The translations under genes were made by a program, and so were the position numbers. Under the pieces are notes generated by a model that did not search any database, was not told where the DNA came from, and worked only from the letters and a program-made list of their open reading frames with translations. DNA of 64,000 nt, from NCBI GenBank assembly GCA_009691045.1, contig SHWC01000007.1:1-64000 (forward strand), written 5' to 3'. Shown piece after piece: positions 19,697 to 31,961 of this stretch (the stretch's first letter is position 1; every line of letters begins with the position of its first letter). The DNA is from Alphaproteobacteria bacterium. Its GTDB lineage: Bacteria; Pseudomonadota; Alphaproteobacteria; UBA828.

Positions 19697-20487
19697 AGAA
19701 TTTTGCGCAAAGCGTCGAGCGTTGCGTCGGGTGCCTCTTCCATCATGATGTGACCAATGCCGGGCAGCATGACAACCTCCGCTCCCGTGATTCCTTTTGC
19801 CAAAGCAAGCGCAAGCTTTGGCGGGGTCATGATATCCCGCTCGCCCAACACAAAAAGGGTGGGACACCGAACTCTAGCGGCGACCGCCTCACCGTCTTGA
19901 TACGCGTTGCAGGCACGCAAATCGGCATTGAGTACACCGGGCGCCGCGCTTTCCAACACCCGCAGTCCGCCTCGCATCATCCAAAGACCGGGCACACGAT
20001 GGCCACCCATCTGGGCGCGCCGGCCATAGCCCCAGGAATTTATCAGGTCGAGAGCGAGATGTTGGTTCGCCGCGGATGAGTCGAGCAATATGCCGGCCAC
20101 TTTGAGCGGCACTGCACAGCCTAGTAGACCGAGGGCACGTACGCGATCGGGGTAACGGCCAGCCGCATCAAGCGCCGCGAGCGAGCCCATGCTATGACCG
20201 ACCAATGCAGCCTTGGCTAGCCCCGACGCGTCCATCACCCGTATCAGCCAATCAGCGAGCGCCGGCACGCTATTGAGGGCGGGTCCTTCCGACCGGCCAT
20301 GACCCGGCAGATCGAGGGCCAACACGCTGCCGCCATGCCAGGCGAAATAGCGTGTCTGAAGTTTCCAAACCGTATGATCGAAGCCCGCGCCATGAATAAA
20401 TAGTGTCGCCGGACGCGTCGCATCGAACGGACGGCCGCCCGTTGTCGCGTGGACGCGCTTGCCGTCAACGTTGAGAATCATCGTCAT
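19693..20487 (-). CDS. alpha/beta fold hydrolase
   Basis: LFIHGAGFDHTVW, LVGHSMGSLAAL, catalytic GIGHIMMEE. Confidence 0.92.
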   Translation of the reverse strand: MTMILNVDGKRVHATTGGRPFDATRPATLFIHGAGFDHTVWKLQTRYFAWHGGSVLALDLPGHGRSEGPALNSVPALADWLIRVMDASGLAKAALVGHSMGSLAALDAAGRYPDRVRALGLLGCAVPLKVAGILLDSSAANQHLALDLINSWGYGRRAQMGGHRVPGLWMMRGGLRVLESAAPGVLNADLRACNAYQDGEAVAARVRCPTLFVLGERDIMTPPKLALALAKGITGAEVVMLPGIGHIMMEEAPDATLDALRKIL

Positions 20488-21779
20488 TTTTTCTGCGATG
20501 CCTTAAGCGCGCGATCAAGGTCGTCGGTCAGATCCTCTATGTCTTCGAGGCCGACCGAAAGACGGACCATGTCTTCACCGACGCCCGCTTTTTTCAGCGC
20601 ATCCGCGTCCATTTGCTGGTGGGTCGTGCTCGCCGGATGAATGATCAGGCTCTTGGCATCGCCGACATTGGCAAGGTGCGAAAACAAGCTGACCGAATCG
20701 ATCAGCTTCCTGCCCGCCTCGCGCCCGCCTTTGACCCCGAAGCAGAAAACCGCGCCGCAACCATCCGGCATCAGACGCTGGGCGCGGGCATGATCGGGAT
20801 GGCTCGACAATTCCGGATAGCCCACCCACGCGACCGCATCGTGACTATTGAGGAACGCCACAATGCGGCGCGTGTTCTCCATGTGCCGCGCCATGCGGAG
20901 CGGCAAGGTTTCGATCCCTTGGAGCAAATAGAATGCGTTTTGCGGCGCCAGGCACGCGCCGAAATCGCGCATGCCCTCGGCGCGCGCGCGCATGACAAAG
21001 GCCTGAGGGCCAAATTCCTCGACGAAGTCGAGCCCGTGATAGCCGGCATAGGGCTCCGTCAAAGTCGGGAAGCGGCCCGACATTTCCCAATTGAAATTTC
21101 CGCCATCGACAATCACACCGCCGATCGCGACGCCATGGCCCCCGAGGAATTTGGTGACCGAATGCATAATGAGATCCGCGCCATGTTCAAATGGGCGAAA
21201 CAAACAGGGCGTCGGGAATGTGTTGTCGACGAGGACCGGCACGCCCTGCGCATGCGCGATCTCGGCGACCGCCGGCAGATCCATGATTTCAAGGCCGGGA
21301 TTGCCGAGGCTCTCACCAAATACGAGACGGGTCTCGGGCCGAATGGCGGTACGAAATCCTTCGGTATCGCGCGGATGCACATAACTCGTCGTGATGCCGA
21401 AGCGGGGCAATGTGTGGGTCAGCATGTTGTGGCTGCCGCCATAAAGCGATGCCGAAGCCACAATGTGACCGCCCTGCCCCATCAACGTGGCGACCGCCAG
21501 ATGAAGCGCGGCCTGCCCGCTGGCGGTACATACCGCACCCACCCCACCCTCGAGCGCGGCAATGCGTTCCTCGAGCACTGCCACGGTCGGGTTCGAGATG
21601 CGCGAGTAAATATGGCCACCGCGTTCAAGATTGAAGAGCGAGGCGGCATGCTCCGTGCTTTCGAACACGAATGACGTGGTCTGGTAAATCGGGACCGCCC
21701 GAGCGCCTGTTGTGGGATCAGGGCGTTGGCCGGCATGTAAGGAAAGCGTATCGCGCTTTAAGTATTTCGGATCGACCAT
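20484..21779 (-). CDS. metY: O-acetylhomoserine aminocarboxypropyltransferase
   Basis: Cys/Met PLP family: TLSLHAGQRPDPTTGARAVPIYQTTSFVF, MHSVTKFLGGHG. Confidence 0.92.
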   Translation of the reverse strand: MVDPKYLKRDTLSLHAGQRPDPTTGARAVPIYQTTSFVFESTEHAASLFNLERGGHIYSRISNPTVAVLEERIAALEGGVGAVCTASGQAALHLAVATLMGQGGHIVASASLYGGSHNMLTHTLPRFGITTSYVHPRDTEGFRTAIRPETRLVFGESLGNPGLEIMDLPAVAEIAHAQGVPVLVDNTFPTPCLFRPFEHGADLIMHSVTKFLGGHGVAIGGVIVDGGNFNWEMSGRFPTLTEPYAGYHGLDFVEEFGPQAFVMRARAEGMRDFGACLAPQNAFYLLQGIETLPLRMARHMENTRRIVAFLNSHDAVAWVGYPELSSHPDHARAQRLMPDGCGAVFCFGVKGGREAGRKLIDSVSLFSHLANVGDAKSLIIHPASTTHQQMDADALKKAGVGEDMVRLSVGLEDIEDLTDDLDRALKASQKK

Positions 21780-21846
21780 GGCGCCCCGCTCGTATCAGGG
21801 GGACATTCTAGATCAAATTAGGGCCTACACCATGACGGGAACGGCA

Positions 21847-21882
21847 GAAGGCCCAGCATGGATTTCACCATGCCGGGCCTTC
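21847..21882. terminator. hairpin, probable terminator
   Basis: GAAGGCCCAGCATGG-ATTTCA-CCATGCCGGGCCTTC, 15-bp stem with one mismatch, downstream of the minus-strand gene at 21982-22137. Confidence 0.7.
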
Positions 21883-21981
21883 GAAACCTAGCTTCGCCCG
21901 ATCCCTTGGGACCCCGCGGCTGCGTCCTAGACCGCGATTTCCGCCAGGCTCGAGCAGAGCCTTAAAGGCAAATGGAAAGGC

Positions 21982-22137
21982 TTACTCGCCCTTCGCGGCC
22001 TTGATGCAGGCTTCTTTCTTCGCCGCATCGGTCTCGGCTTCGCACTTCTTCATGGCGTCGTCGCTGGCATAGGCAGCGCTCGTGCCGAGAACGCCGGCGG
22101 CAACCAGGAGGGCGAGGGCGAGGGCAATCTTGCTCAT
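21982..22137 (-). CDS. small secreted protein (51 aa)
   Basis: MSKIALALALLVAAGVLGTSAAYASDDAMKKCEAETDAAKKEACIKAAKGE, clear signal peptide. Confidence 0.7.
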   Translation of the reverse strand: MSKIALALALLVAAGVLGTSAAYASDDAMKKCEAETDAAKKEACIKAAKGE

Positions 22138-22395
22138 GTTGGATTCTCCGATCATTTCACTAGGACTTTGGCTCTTTTGCCAATCCGGCCGCCGGATTCG
22201 GCGACTGCAGTGATAACAGCCGGGCAAGCCCTTTATTCCAAAGATTAAGAAAAATCGGGTTCAGGCCGCGTTGCCGCTTGCCATGAAATCGCTAGAATCG
22301 CATGCCATAAGCCGAGTCCGACTGGCTCCCTACCCCCAAATCTCGCTATTTGCCCGCCGCCTCGGAATAACTGTATAGGGCTAGACGTTATCCCC

Positions 22396-22944
22396 ATGAA
22401 ACGATGGAACACAGCCTCGGACACCGATCTCGCCTTCGTACGGAGCGGGATCGAAGGCATGCTCCCCAGACTCAGGCGCTTTGCGCGTGGGCTTACGGGG
22501 AATTTGTCTGATGCAGACGACATCGTTCAGGCGGCGTGCGAAAAGGCGCTGGGCTGCGCGGAGCAATGGACGAACGGAACGCGGCTCGATAGCTGGCTTT
22601 ACCGCATCGTCCATACGGTGTGGCTTGATGAGTTGAGACGGCGGCGACACCGGAGTGGCACCGGTCTGGAAGAAGCCGCTGATGAAGCCGGCGATGATGT
22701 CGTGGCTCATGTCGAAGCACGACTGCGGCTCGAAGAAGTACGTAGGTTGATGGCGGATCTGCCAGAGGAGCAGCGGGCCGTGCTGCTTCTCGTTTGCGTG
22801 GAAGGCCTCAGCTATCGGGATGGCGCCAAGGTGCTCGGCATTCCGATCGGCACAGTGATGAGCCGGCTCGCGCGTGGCCGTGCAGCCTTGTTGACGCGTC
22901 TTGGTGAAGCCCCGCGTAAAGCGGCGGATGGAAGAGGAATGTGA
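22396..22944 (+). CDS. ECF-family RNA polymerase sigma factor
   Basis: Region 2 DADDIVQAACEKAL, region 4 LPEEQRAVLLLVCVEGLSYRDGAKVLGIPIGTVMSRLARGRAAL. Confidence 0.93.
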   Translation: MKRWNTASDTDLAFVRSGIEGMLPRLRRFARGLTGNLSDADDIVQAACEKALGCAEQWTNGTRLDSWLYRIVHTVWLDELRRRRHRSGTGLEEAADEAGDDVVAHVEARLRLEEVRRLMADLPEEQRAVLLLVCVEGLSYRDGAKVLGIPIGTVMSRLARGRAALLTRLGEAPRKAADGRGM

Positions 22945-23774
22945 TGACGGGATTCGACGACAGAACGCTCGGCGCCTATGTCGATGGCGAACTGTCGATC
23001 GATGAGGCGCGATTCGTCGACATTGCGCTGAGTTCGGACGCAGGTTTGCGAGCGCGTATCGCGGCAATTCGCGAGGCAACGCTCGCCGCACGTGCCGCGT
23101 TCGCGTCCGTCGAGCGCGAGGCCGTTCCGGAACATTTGCTGATTACGGTACGACAGGGCGCGCCGAAGACTCGCGTGTTTCCGCTACCGGGTGTCAATCT
23201 CTATCATGTCCGGGGTCATCGCTTCGCCATTCCGATTGCGGTGGCGGCGTCGGTTACGGTCGTCGCGGGGCTCGGCGTTCTTGCCTCCGGACTGATCGGC
23301 TCGGATCCAGCCAACCAAGTCGCTTATGAAGATTCATGGCTTGATCAAGTGCGGCAGTCCTATGAGGGCTATGCCGATATCGGCCAGGAGGATTCGCCCG
23401 CGCTTGTCGATGCGGATGGTGCGAGCGGCGGCGAACAGCTTGGCGCTTGGTTCGGCGATCAACTGAACCGCCAGCGTGAGGTTCCCGATCTATCGTCACA
23501 TGGGCTGACGCTCAAAGGCGGACGCCTCATCATCGTCGCGGGGAAGCCCTCGGCTCAGTTTCTTTATGTATCTGAAACCGGCTCGCCGGTTGCGCTCTCC
23601 GTTGTGCCGTCAACCGGGCGCGATCAATTGATTTCCGCACAAGGTGGCGACAAGGCGAATTTGCTTCATTGGCGCGCACGCAATTATGGCTATGCGCTGA
23701 TCGGCAATTTGACCCTCGATACAATGCGGGATCTGGCCAACGAGATTGCGCCGCGCCGTAGCCCCGCGACCTGA
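22941..23774 (+). CDS. transmembrane anti-sigma factor
   Basis: Overlaps the sigma factor stop; N-terminal LGAYVDGELS, central TM helix. Confidence 0.85.
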   Translation: MMTGFDDRTLGAYVDGELSIDEARFVDIALSSDAGLRARIAAIREATLAARAAFASVEREAVPEHLLITVRQGAPKTRVFPLPGVNLYHVRGHRFAIPIAVAASVTVVAGLGVLASGLIGSDPANQVAYEDSWLDQVRQSYEGYADIGQEDSPALVDADGASGGEQLGAWFGDQLNRQREVPDLSSHGLTLKGGRLIIVAGKPSAQFLYVSETGSPVALSVVPSTGRDQLISAQGGDKANLLHWRARNYGYALIGNLTLDTMRDLANEIAPRRSPAT

Positions 23775-23825
23775 AATCGGAACGAACAGGCCGCTAGGGA
23801 ATTCGACGGCATAGGAAAACACTGA

Positions 23826-24548
23826 CTATTCGGCGAAGCCGATCGTAACGCGCCGGTTGCGTTTGCCCTTACTCTCGATCTTCAGCACCTTAATCGCGCC
23901 GATCTCAGCCACATTGGCGATGTGCGTGCCGCCGCAGGGCTGCAAATCGATGCCGTCGATCTCCATCAGGCGCACGCGCCCCTGCCCGCTCGGCGGCTTG
24001 ACCAACATGGTCTTGACCAATTCGGGCCGTTGGCTGAGCTCTTCGTCACTGATCCACCGCGCCGCCGCCTTCGCACCGCCACCGATCAAGGCGTTCAGTT
24101 TCGTTTCAATGTCATTCTTATCGAGCGTGATCTCAAGATCCTGCAAGTCGAAATCAAGCCGGCCTTTGTCCTCCGCGATCTGGCCGCCGGTGACAGGCGC
24201 CGCAACCACCGCCGTGAGCAAATGCAAACACGTGTGGATGCGCATATGGCGGCGGCGACGCGCCCAATCGATTTCCGCCAAGGCGTCGATCCCGGCGGGC
24301 GGTAATTGGGCGCCCTCGGCCGGCACATGGATGACGTCGTCGTCCGTCGCGCCCTTGATGGTGTCGACAATCTCGAAGCGTTGGCCGCTGATCAAACGAA
24401 TCGTGCCGCGATCGCCGGGCTGGCCGCCGCCGGCTGGATAAAACACGGTGCGATTGAGCCTGATCGCGCCCGGCTCGGCCGAAACGATCCGGGCGGTGCA
24501 ACTTTTTGCGTAGGCGTCGTCACGAAACACGAGCTCAGTTGCTGACAC
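23826..24548 (-). CDS. alanyl-tRNA editing protein (AlaX-like)
   Basis: YPAGGGQPGDRG, HTCLHLLTAVV, QPCGGTHIANVAEIG; GTG start inferred. Confidence 0.9.
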   Translation of the reverse strand: MSATELVFRDDAYAKSCTARIVSAEPGAIRLNRTVFYPAGGGQPGDRGTIRLISGQRFEIVDTIKGATDDDVIHVPAEGAQLPPAGIDALAEIDWARRRRHMRIHTCLHLLTAVVAAPVTGGQIAEDKGRLDFDLQDLEITLDKNDIETKLNALIGGGAKAAARWISDEELSQRPELVKTMLVKPPSGQGRVRLMEIDGIDLQPCGGTHIANVAEIGAIKVLKIESKGKRNRRVTIGFAE

Positions 24549-25554
24549 GTCCGGCCTCCAACCAATCGGGCGCCGGCAATTTCTTGGCGCGCAAAAAGCT
24601 CGGATTGAACATTTTCGAGGCGTATCGCGTTCCGTAATCGCACAACATGGTGACGATGGTGTGGCCAGGTCCAAGCCGCTTTGCCAATCGAATCGCACCG
24701 GCGATATTGATGCCGCTCGAGCCGCCGAGCACGAGGCCTTCGTGCTTGATGAGATCGAAGATGATCGGCAGCGCCTCCTCGTCGGGGACCTGATAAGCGA
24801 CGTCGACTTTCAGACCTTCGAGGTTCTTGGTAATGCGCCCCTGCCCAATGCCTTCGGTGATCGAACTGCCCTCCGCCTTGAGTTCGCCGCTCGTATAATA
24901 GCTATAGAGCGCGGCGCCCATCGGATCGGCGAGGCCGATTTGAATCTTGGTGTTCTTCGATTTCAAAAAGCTCGCGATGCCCGCGAGCGTGCCGCCCGTG
25001 CCAACCGCGCAGATGAAACCGTCGATCTTGCCATTGGTCTGGTTCCAGATTTCAGGCCCGGTCGTCTCGATGTGTCCTTGGCGGTTCGCGACATTGTCGA
25101 ATTGATTGGCCCAGATCGCGCCGTTCGGCTCCTTGGCCGCGAGGTCTCTCGCCAATCGGCCGGAATATTTCACGTAATTGTTCTCATCGCGATAGGGCAC
25201 GGCCGGTACTTCGATCAGTTCGGCCCCGCATAGTCGGAGCATGTCCTTCTTTTCCTGGCTCTGCGTATTTGGGATCACGATCACGGTACGATAGCCGAGC
25301 ACATTGGCGACAAGCGCAAGGCCAATGCCAGTGTTCCCCGCTGTGCCCTCGACGATCACGCCGCCGGGCTTGAGTAGGCCGCGTTTCTCGGCATCGCGCA
25401 CGATAAAGAGCGCGGCCCGGTCCTTGACCGAGCCGCCCGGATTGAGGAACTCGCCCTTGCCCAAAATCTCACAGCCGGTCGCCTCGGAGGCGGCCTTCAG
25501 CCGGACCAACGGCGTATTGCCGATGAGATCGATAAATCCAGCTTTCACACTCAT
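24535..25554 (-). CDS. cysteine synthase A-type PLP enzyme
   Basis: IGNTPLVRL, NPGGSVKDRAA, VEGTAGNTGIGLA, CAVGTGGTLAG. Confidence 0.93.
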   Translation of the reverse strand: MSVKAGFIDLIGNTPLVRLKAASEATGCEILGKGEFLNPGGSVKDRAALFIVRDAEKRGLLKPGGVIVEGTAGNTGIGLALVANVLGYRTVIVIPNTQSQEKKDMLRLCGAELIEVPAVPYRDENNYVKYSGRLARDLAAKEPNGAIWANQFDNVANRQGHIETTGPEIWNQTNGKIDGFICAVGTGGTLAGIASFLKSKNTKIQIGLADPMGAALYSYYTSGELKAEGSSITEGIGQGRITKNLEGLKVDVAYQVPDEEALPIIFDLIKHEGLVLGGSSGINIAGAIRLAKRLGPGHTIVTMLCDYGTRYASKMFNPSFLRAKKLPAPDWLEAGRVSN

Positions 25555-25617
25555 TTTGTGTTTTTAGCTCTAATTGGGCCCATTACAACGATGATATCAG
25601 GTTTTACGAGCGGGACT

Positions 25618-26307
25618 TCAAGGCTTTGCGGCGTCCCGCCGCCCATTGTGGGTGAGCAAATAGAGATAAGCCCCAGCGATCATGCCCGCGACTGGCCCAA
25701 CAATGTAAATCCAGAAATGCTCGAGATTGCCGCTCGCCAGCAGGGGACCGAACGCGCGGGCGGGGCTCATCGCCGCGCCGCCAAAGGGCGCGAACACAAT
25801 GACCTCGATGCCGACCACCGCGCCAACCACCAGTCCCGCCATTGGGCCGTGGGCACGCCGGTCGAGACCGACGCCAGCAACCACCCACATGAGGAACACG
25901 GAAAGCACAAACTCGCAGAGAAGTGCCTGTATCGGCGAAACACCGGCCGCCAAGTTCGGCAAATTGCTGCCGATGTCGTTGAACGGACCGACCAAGGCCA
26001 AAACAAGGAAACCCGCCGCCGCCGAGCCGGCCATTTGCGCCACAATATAGCCCGGCACCACCCGCCATTCGATATGCTTGATCAGCGCGGCCGCGATTGA
26101 AAGAGCCGGGTTCACATGCGCGCCGCTCGTATAGCCGATGGCGTAAATCACCGCGGCAAGCGCGACGCCTGAGCTCATACCGCCCGCATAGGGGCCAAGC
26201 GCGCCATTCAGGAGTCCGCTGACGGTCGGTGCCGAAGCGGCGAAAAAGACCAAGAAAAGCGTTCCGAAGAACTCGCAACCATAACGGCGAAAATCATCCC
26301 GGCTCAT
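25618..26307 (-). CDS. aquaporin/MIP family channel
   Basis: SGAHVNPALS NPA motif, second NPA-like SPARAFGP, FFGTLFLVFFA. Confidence 0.92.
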   Translation of the reverse strand: MSRDDFRRYGCEFFGTLFLVFFAASAPTVSGLLNGALGPYAGGMSSGVALAAVIYAIGYTSGAHVNPALSIAAALIKHIEWRVVPGYIVAQMAGSAAAGFLVLALVGPFNDIGSNLPNLAAGVSPIQALLCEFVLSVFLMWVVAGVGLDRRAHGPMAGLVVGAVVGIEVIVFAPFGGAAMSPARAFGPLLASGNLEHFWIYIVGPVAGMIAGAYLYLLTHNGRRDAAKP

Positions 26308-26376
26308 GAAGCACCCTCACGCCGGACAATGCCAGCGCGCAATCATAGGGCGGGCGGGAACAAGCGCAATCGTCGA

Positions 26377-26787
26377 TCAACCGCCCATACCGCGCGGCAA
26401 TTGTTCGAGCCCATCGGTGATCGCGTAGTAATCGGCGAGGTGCTCGGTGAAGATGTGCCGCACGGTCTTGAGCCCACTTGGCTGATCGAGCGTACCGGCG
26501 GCAATCGATGTCCGGGTCGCACCATCCCGCTTCCAAAACAGGCTCGCGCCGCAATTCTTGCAAAAGCCGCGCGCGGCGAAATTCGACGATCGATACCAAG
26601 TGAGCACATCCCCGCCCTCGATAACGAGATCGCGATCGTCGGCATCGCTATAGGCGCCGACATGACCATGCCATTTAAGACACATCGAACAATGGCAATC
26701 GACCACGGGGCGCAAGCGTCCGCGCACCGAATAATGGACCGCTCCGCACAAACAGGAGCCGGTATTTTCTTCGTTGGTCTGAACCAT
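26377..26787 (-). CDS. GFA family (glutathione-dependent formaldehyde-activating-like) protein
   Basis: GSCLCGAVHYSV, CHCSMCLKWHG, FCKNCGASLFW. Confidence 0.93.
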   Translation of the reverse strand: MVQTNEENTGSCLCGAVHYSVRGRLRPVVDCHCSMCLKWHGHVGAYSDADDRDLVIEGGDVLTWYRSSNFAARGFCKNCGASLFWKRDGATRTSIAAGTLDQPSGLKTVRHIFTEHLADYYAITDGLEQLPRGMGG

Positions 26788-26911
26788 GACGCCCTCGCTG
26801 ACGCTCTATCGCGGGTGAGAGGTAGTTTGACGTTGATTAATGGCTTCCGACATACTCTTTTCGCTAGCGCGAAAAAGCGGGGACCGCCTTTGGTCCGCCG
26901 GAGTGGGATGA

Positions 26912-29059
<2,148 letters not shown>

Positions 29060-29072
29060 GGCGGTACTGGAT

Positions 29073-29090
29073 ACCCCGCCGGCGCGGGGT
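29073..29090. terminator. short GC hairpin after scpA
   Basis: ACCCCGC-CGGC-GCGGGGT followed by TT. Confidence 0.55.
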
Positions 29091-29265
29091 TTGACGATAT
29101 TTCTTCGTCGTCCTCCGGCTTGACCAGAGGTGAGGCCCGAGGGACCACGGGAGCGCGCAGGATCACTACTCTATCGGCCCATCTCCCGCCGCGTTATGAT
29201 GGGTAACGGCGCAAGGCCCCCGTGTGAGGTGAACGCCTGTTAAAATCGCTTTGTTGGCGCGCCCC

Positions 29266-29985
29266 ATGAAAAATCAAGTCGAGCGCGACAAAATTTCGGA
29301 CGACGCGCGCAGCCAGCGGAGAGCCCCACGCGTGTCGCAGGGCATGTTTTACAACTACACGATGGGCGAGCGCCTCGCCGACCGCATCAGTCACATGGTC
29401 GGTCTCGCGGGCAGTATTCTCGGCTTCGTCTTTTTGGTGCTGATCGCAAGCGACTATGGCAGCGCGCGCGTGGTGACGAGCTTCACCATCTATGGCAGCG
29501 CGCTCGTCATTTCTTACCTCGTCTCGGCACTCTACCACGACGTTCGCGGCAGCCGCGCGAAGGCGGCATTCCGTGTGCTCGATCATGCATCGATCTATGT
29601 TCTGATCGCCGCCACCTATACGCCGGTCGCCTTGGTCAGCCTCGGCGGGGCGTGGGGCTGGAGCCTCTTTGGCATCGAATGGGGCCTCGCGGCCATCGGC
29701 ATCGCGCTCAAGCTGATTTACCCGGGCCGCTATGAAGGCCTCTCCATCGCGCTCTACCTTGCGCTCGGCTGGGCCGGGGTCGTCGCGCTTGGTCGGCTGA
29801 TCACCGACGTGCCGTGGCCGGGCCTCGCGTTGATGGGGGCGGGTGGACTCTTCTTCACCCTCGGCACTTATTTCCATGCCCGCACGCGCTTTCGCTACCA
29901 CAATGTAGTGTGGCATGGCTTCGTGCTGGCCGGCGCGGCGTGCCATGTCTGCATGACGTTGTTCTACATTCGGCCGACGCCCTAA
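29266..29985 (+). CDS. hemolysin III family / YqfA-like membrane protein
   Basis: ADRISHMVGLAGSILG, DHASIYVLIAATYTPV, YHNVVWHGFVLAGAACHV. Confidence 0.93.
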   Translation: MKNQVERDKISDDARSQRRAPRVSQGMFYNYTMGERLADRISHMVGLAGSILGFVFLVLIASDYGSARVVTSFTIYGSALVISYLVSALYHDVRGSRAKAAFRVLDHASIYVLIAATYTPVALVSLGGAWGWSLFGIEWGLAAIGIALKLIYPGRYEGLSIALYLALGWAGVVALGRLITDVPWPGLALMGAGGLFFTLGTYFHARTRFRYHNVVWHGFVLAGAACHVCMTLFYIRPTP

Positions 29986-30072
29986 CCGGCCGGCACCGCT
30001 TGCTCTTTCTGTCGGTGACCGCCATCTTTCTCGGATCGTTCGATTTCTTGTACCGCCCTAGGCGCAATTCTC

Positions 30073-31926
30073 ATGGTTCACCTCCCCCGCGAAGCGCGTG
30101 AGACGCCGAAAGGCCGCACCTCGCATCTGAAGACGATCGGCACGCTCCTGCCCTATTTGTGGCCGAAGGGCGAGACCGAGTTGCGCGCGCGCGTGCTGGT
30201 CGCGGTCGCGCTCCTGGTGTTGGCCAAGCTCGCCAATGTCTATGTGCCGATTCTCTACAAGGGCATGGTCGATGCGCTCTCAGGCACGGCGGGGCCCGAG
30301 CTCACCATCCCGATCGGCCTGTTGGTTGGCTATGGCTTGCTACGCGTCGCCAATGTCGGCTTCGCCGAATTACGCGATGCCGTGTTTGCCAAGGTCGCCG
30401 AACGCGCGATCCGCACCGCCTCGCTCCGCATCTTCGAACATTTGCACCGGCTTTCGCTTCGCTTCCATCTCGAGCGGCGCACCGGTGGCCTAAGCCGCGC
30501 GATCGAGCGTGGTTCGAAGGGCATCGAGTTTCTGCTCACCTTCATGACCTTCAACACGCTGCCGACGCTTGTCGAAATTACCATGGTGAGCGTGATTCTC
30601 TGGGGGCTCTACGGTTTCAGTTATGCCGCGGTAACCTTCGGCACGATTTTGACCTACATCGCCTTCACACTCAGCATCACCGAATGGCGCATCAAATATC
30701 GCCGGCGCATGAACGAGAAGGATTCCGAGGCCAACACCAAAGCGATCGATTCGCTGCTCAATTACGAGACAGTAAAATACTTCGGCAATGAGGGGCATGA
30801 AGCGCGCCGCTTCGATGAGTCGCGCAAAGCCTATGAAAGCGCCGCGGTCAGCTCCAAGACCTCGCTCTCGATGCTTAATCTCGGCCAAGGCGCGATCATC
30901 GCGGCTGGCGTCAGCGTGCTGATGCTGATGGCCGGCACCGAGGTGACCAAGGGCACGATGACGGTTGGCGACTTCGTGCTGGTCAACACCTATTTGATTC
31001 AGCTCTACATCCCGCTCAATTTTCTCGGTTTCGTGTATCGCGAAATGAAACAATCGCTGACCGATATGGAAGCGATGTTCACCTTGCTCAATGTCAACGT
31101 GGAAGTCAGGGACAAGCCCGACGCCCTGCCGCTCGCCGCCGGCCCGAGTGAAATTCGCTTCGATCACGTCTCGTTCAGCTATGAGCCGCGCCGCCGTATC
31201 CTCGACGACGTGTCTTTCACGGTCGAGCCTGGCGCGACACTTGCGGTGGTGGGCGCGAGCGGCGCCGGCAAGTCGACAATCTCCCGCATTCTGTTTCGCT
31301 TCTACGATATTGAAAATGGCGGCGTGACGATCGATGGGCAGGATATTCGCGATATCCAGCAGACCTCCTTGCGGGCCGCCATTGGCATCGTGCCGCAAGA
31401 CACCGTCCTCTTCAACGACACGATCTATTACAACATCGCCTATGGCCGGCCGGGTGCCACCAAGGATGAGATCGAGGCCGCTGCCAAATTGGCGCGTATC
31501 CATGATTTCGTCACGACATTGCCGGATGGCTATCGCTCGATGGTCGGCGAGCGCGGGCTCAAGCTCTCAGGCGGGGAAAAGCAGCGCGTCGCGATCGCGC
31601 GAACGATCCTAAAGAACCCGCGTATCCTTCTGTTCGATGAGGCAACGTCAGCGCTCGATTCGAAGACCGAGAAAGAGATTCAAGCGAGCCTCCGCGAGGT
31701 TTCCGCCAATCGTACGACCATCGTGATCGCGCATCGGCTCTCCACCATCGTCGATGCCGACCGCATCATCGTCATCGACGACGGCCGCTTGATCGAAAGC
31801 GGCCGGCATGCCGATCTTCTCGCGGCGAATGGCCGCTACGCCGAGATGTGGCGGCGCCAGCAGGAAACCGCCGAGATCGAGGCGCATTTATCCGAAGTGC
31901 GAGCCGCCGAAGGCGCCGCCGAATAG
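30073..31926 (+). CDS. ATM1-type ABC transporter (fused permease/ATPase)
   Basis: Walker A GASGAGKSTISR, signature LSGGEKQRVAIART, RIEFLLTF TMD typical of the ATM1/heavy-metal exporter group. Confidence 0.94.
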   Translation: MVHLPREARETPKGRTSHLKTIGTLLPYLWPKGETELRARVLVAVALLVLAKLANVYVPILYKGMVDALSGTAGPELTIPIGLLVGYGLLRVANVGFAELRDAVFAKVAERAIRTASLRIFEHLHRLSLRFHLERRTGGLSRAIERGSKGIEFLLTFMTFNTLPTLVEITMVSVILWGLYGFSYAAVTFGTILTYIAFTLSITEWRIKYRRRMNEKDSEANTKAIDSLLNYETVKYFGNEGHEARRFDESRKAYESAAVSSKTSLSMLNLGQGAIIAAGVSVLMLMAGTEVTKGTMTVGDFVLVNTYLIQLYIPLNFLGFVYREMKQSLTDMEAMFTLLNVNVEVRDKPDALPLAAGPSEIRFDHVSFSYEPRRRILDDVSFTVEPGATLAVVGASGAGKSTISRILFRFYDIENGGVTIDGQDIRDIQQTSLRAAIGIVPQDTVLFNDTIYYNIAYGRPGATKDEIEAAAKLARIHDFVTTLPDGYRSMVGERGLKLSGGEKQRVAIARTILKNPRILLFDEATSALDSKTEKEIQASLREVSANRTTIVIAHRLSTIVDADRIIVIDDGRLIESGRHADLLAANGRYAEMWRRQQETAEIEAHLSEVRAAEGAAE

Positions 31927-31961
31927 GTCTCGTCAAGCCCCAATCAATTCACCAGGACAGC

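Noticed and set aside
20613-21674. 353-aa plus-strand ORF
   Set aside because: Antisense to metY, Arg/His-rich composition typical of a GC shadow frame.
21780-21846. SAM riboswitch upstream of metY
   Set aside because: The short leader shows no recognisable SAM-II or other SAM aptamer core; the nearby hairpin is better explained as a terminator of the upstream small gene.
30490-31503. 337-aa minus-strand ORF
   Set aside because: Antisense to the ABC transporter coding region; shadow frame.
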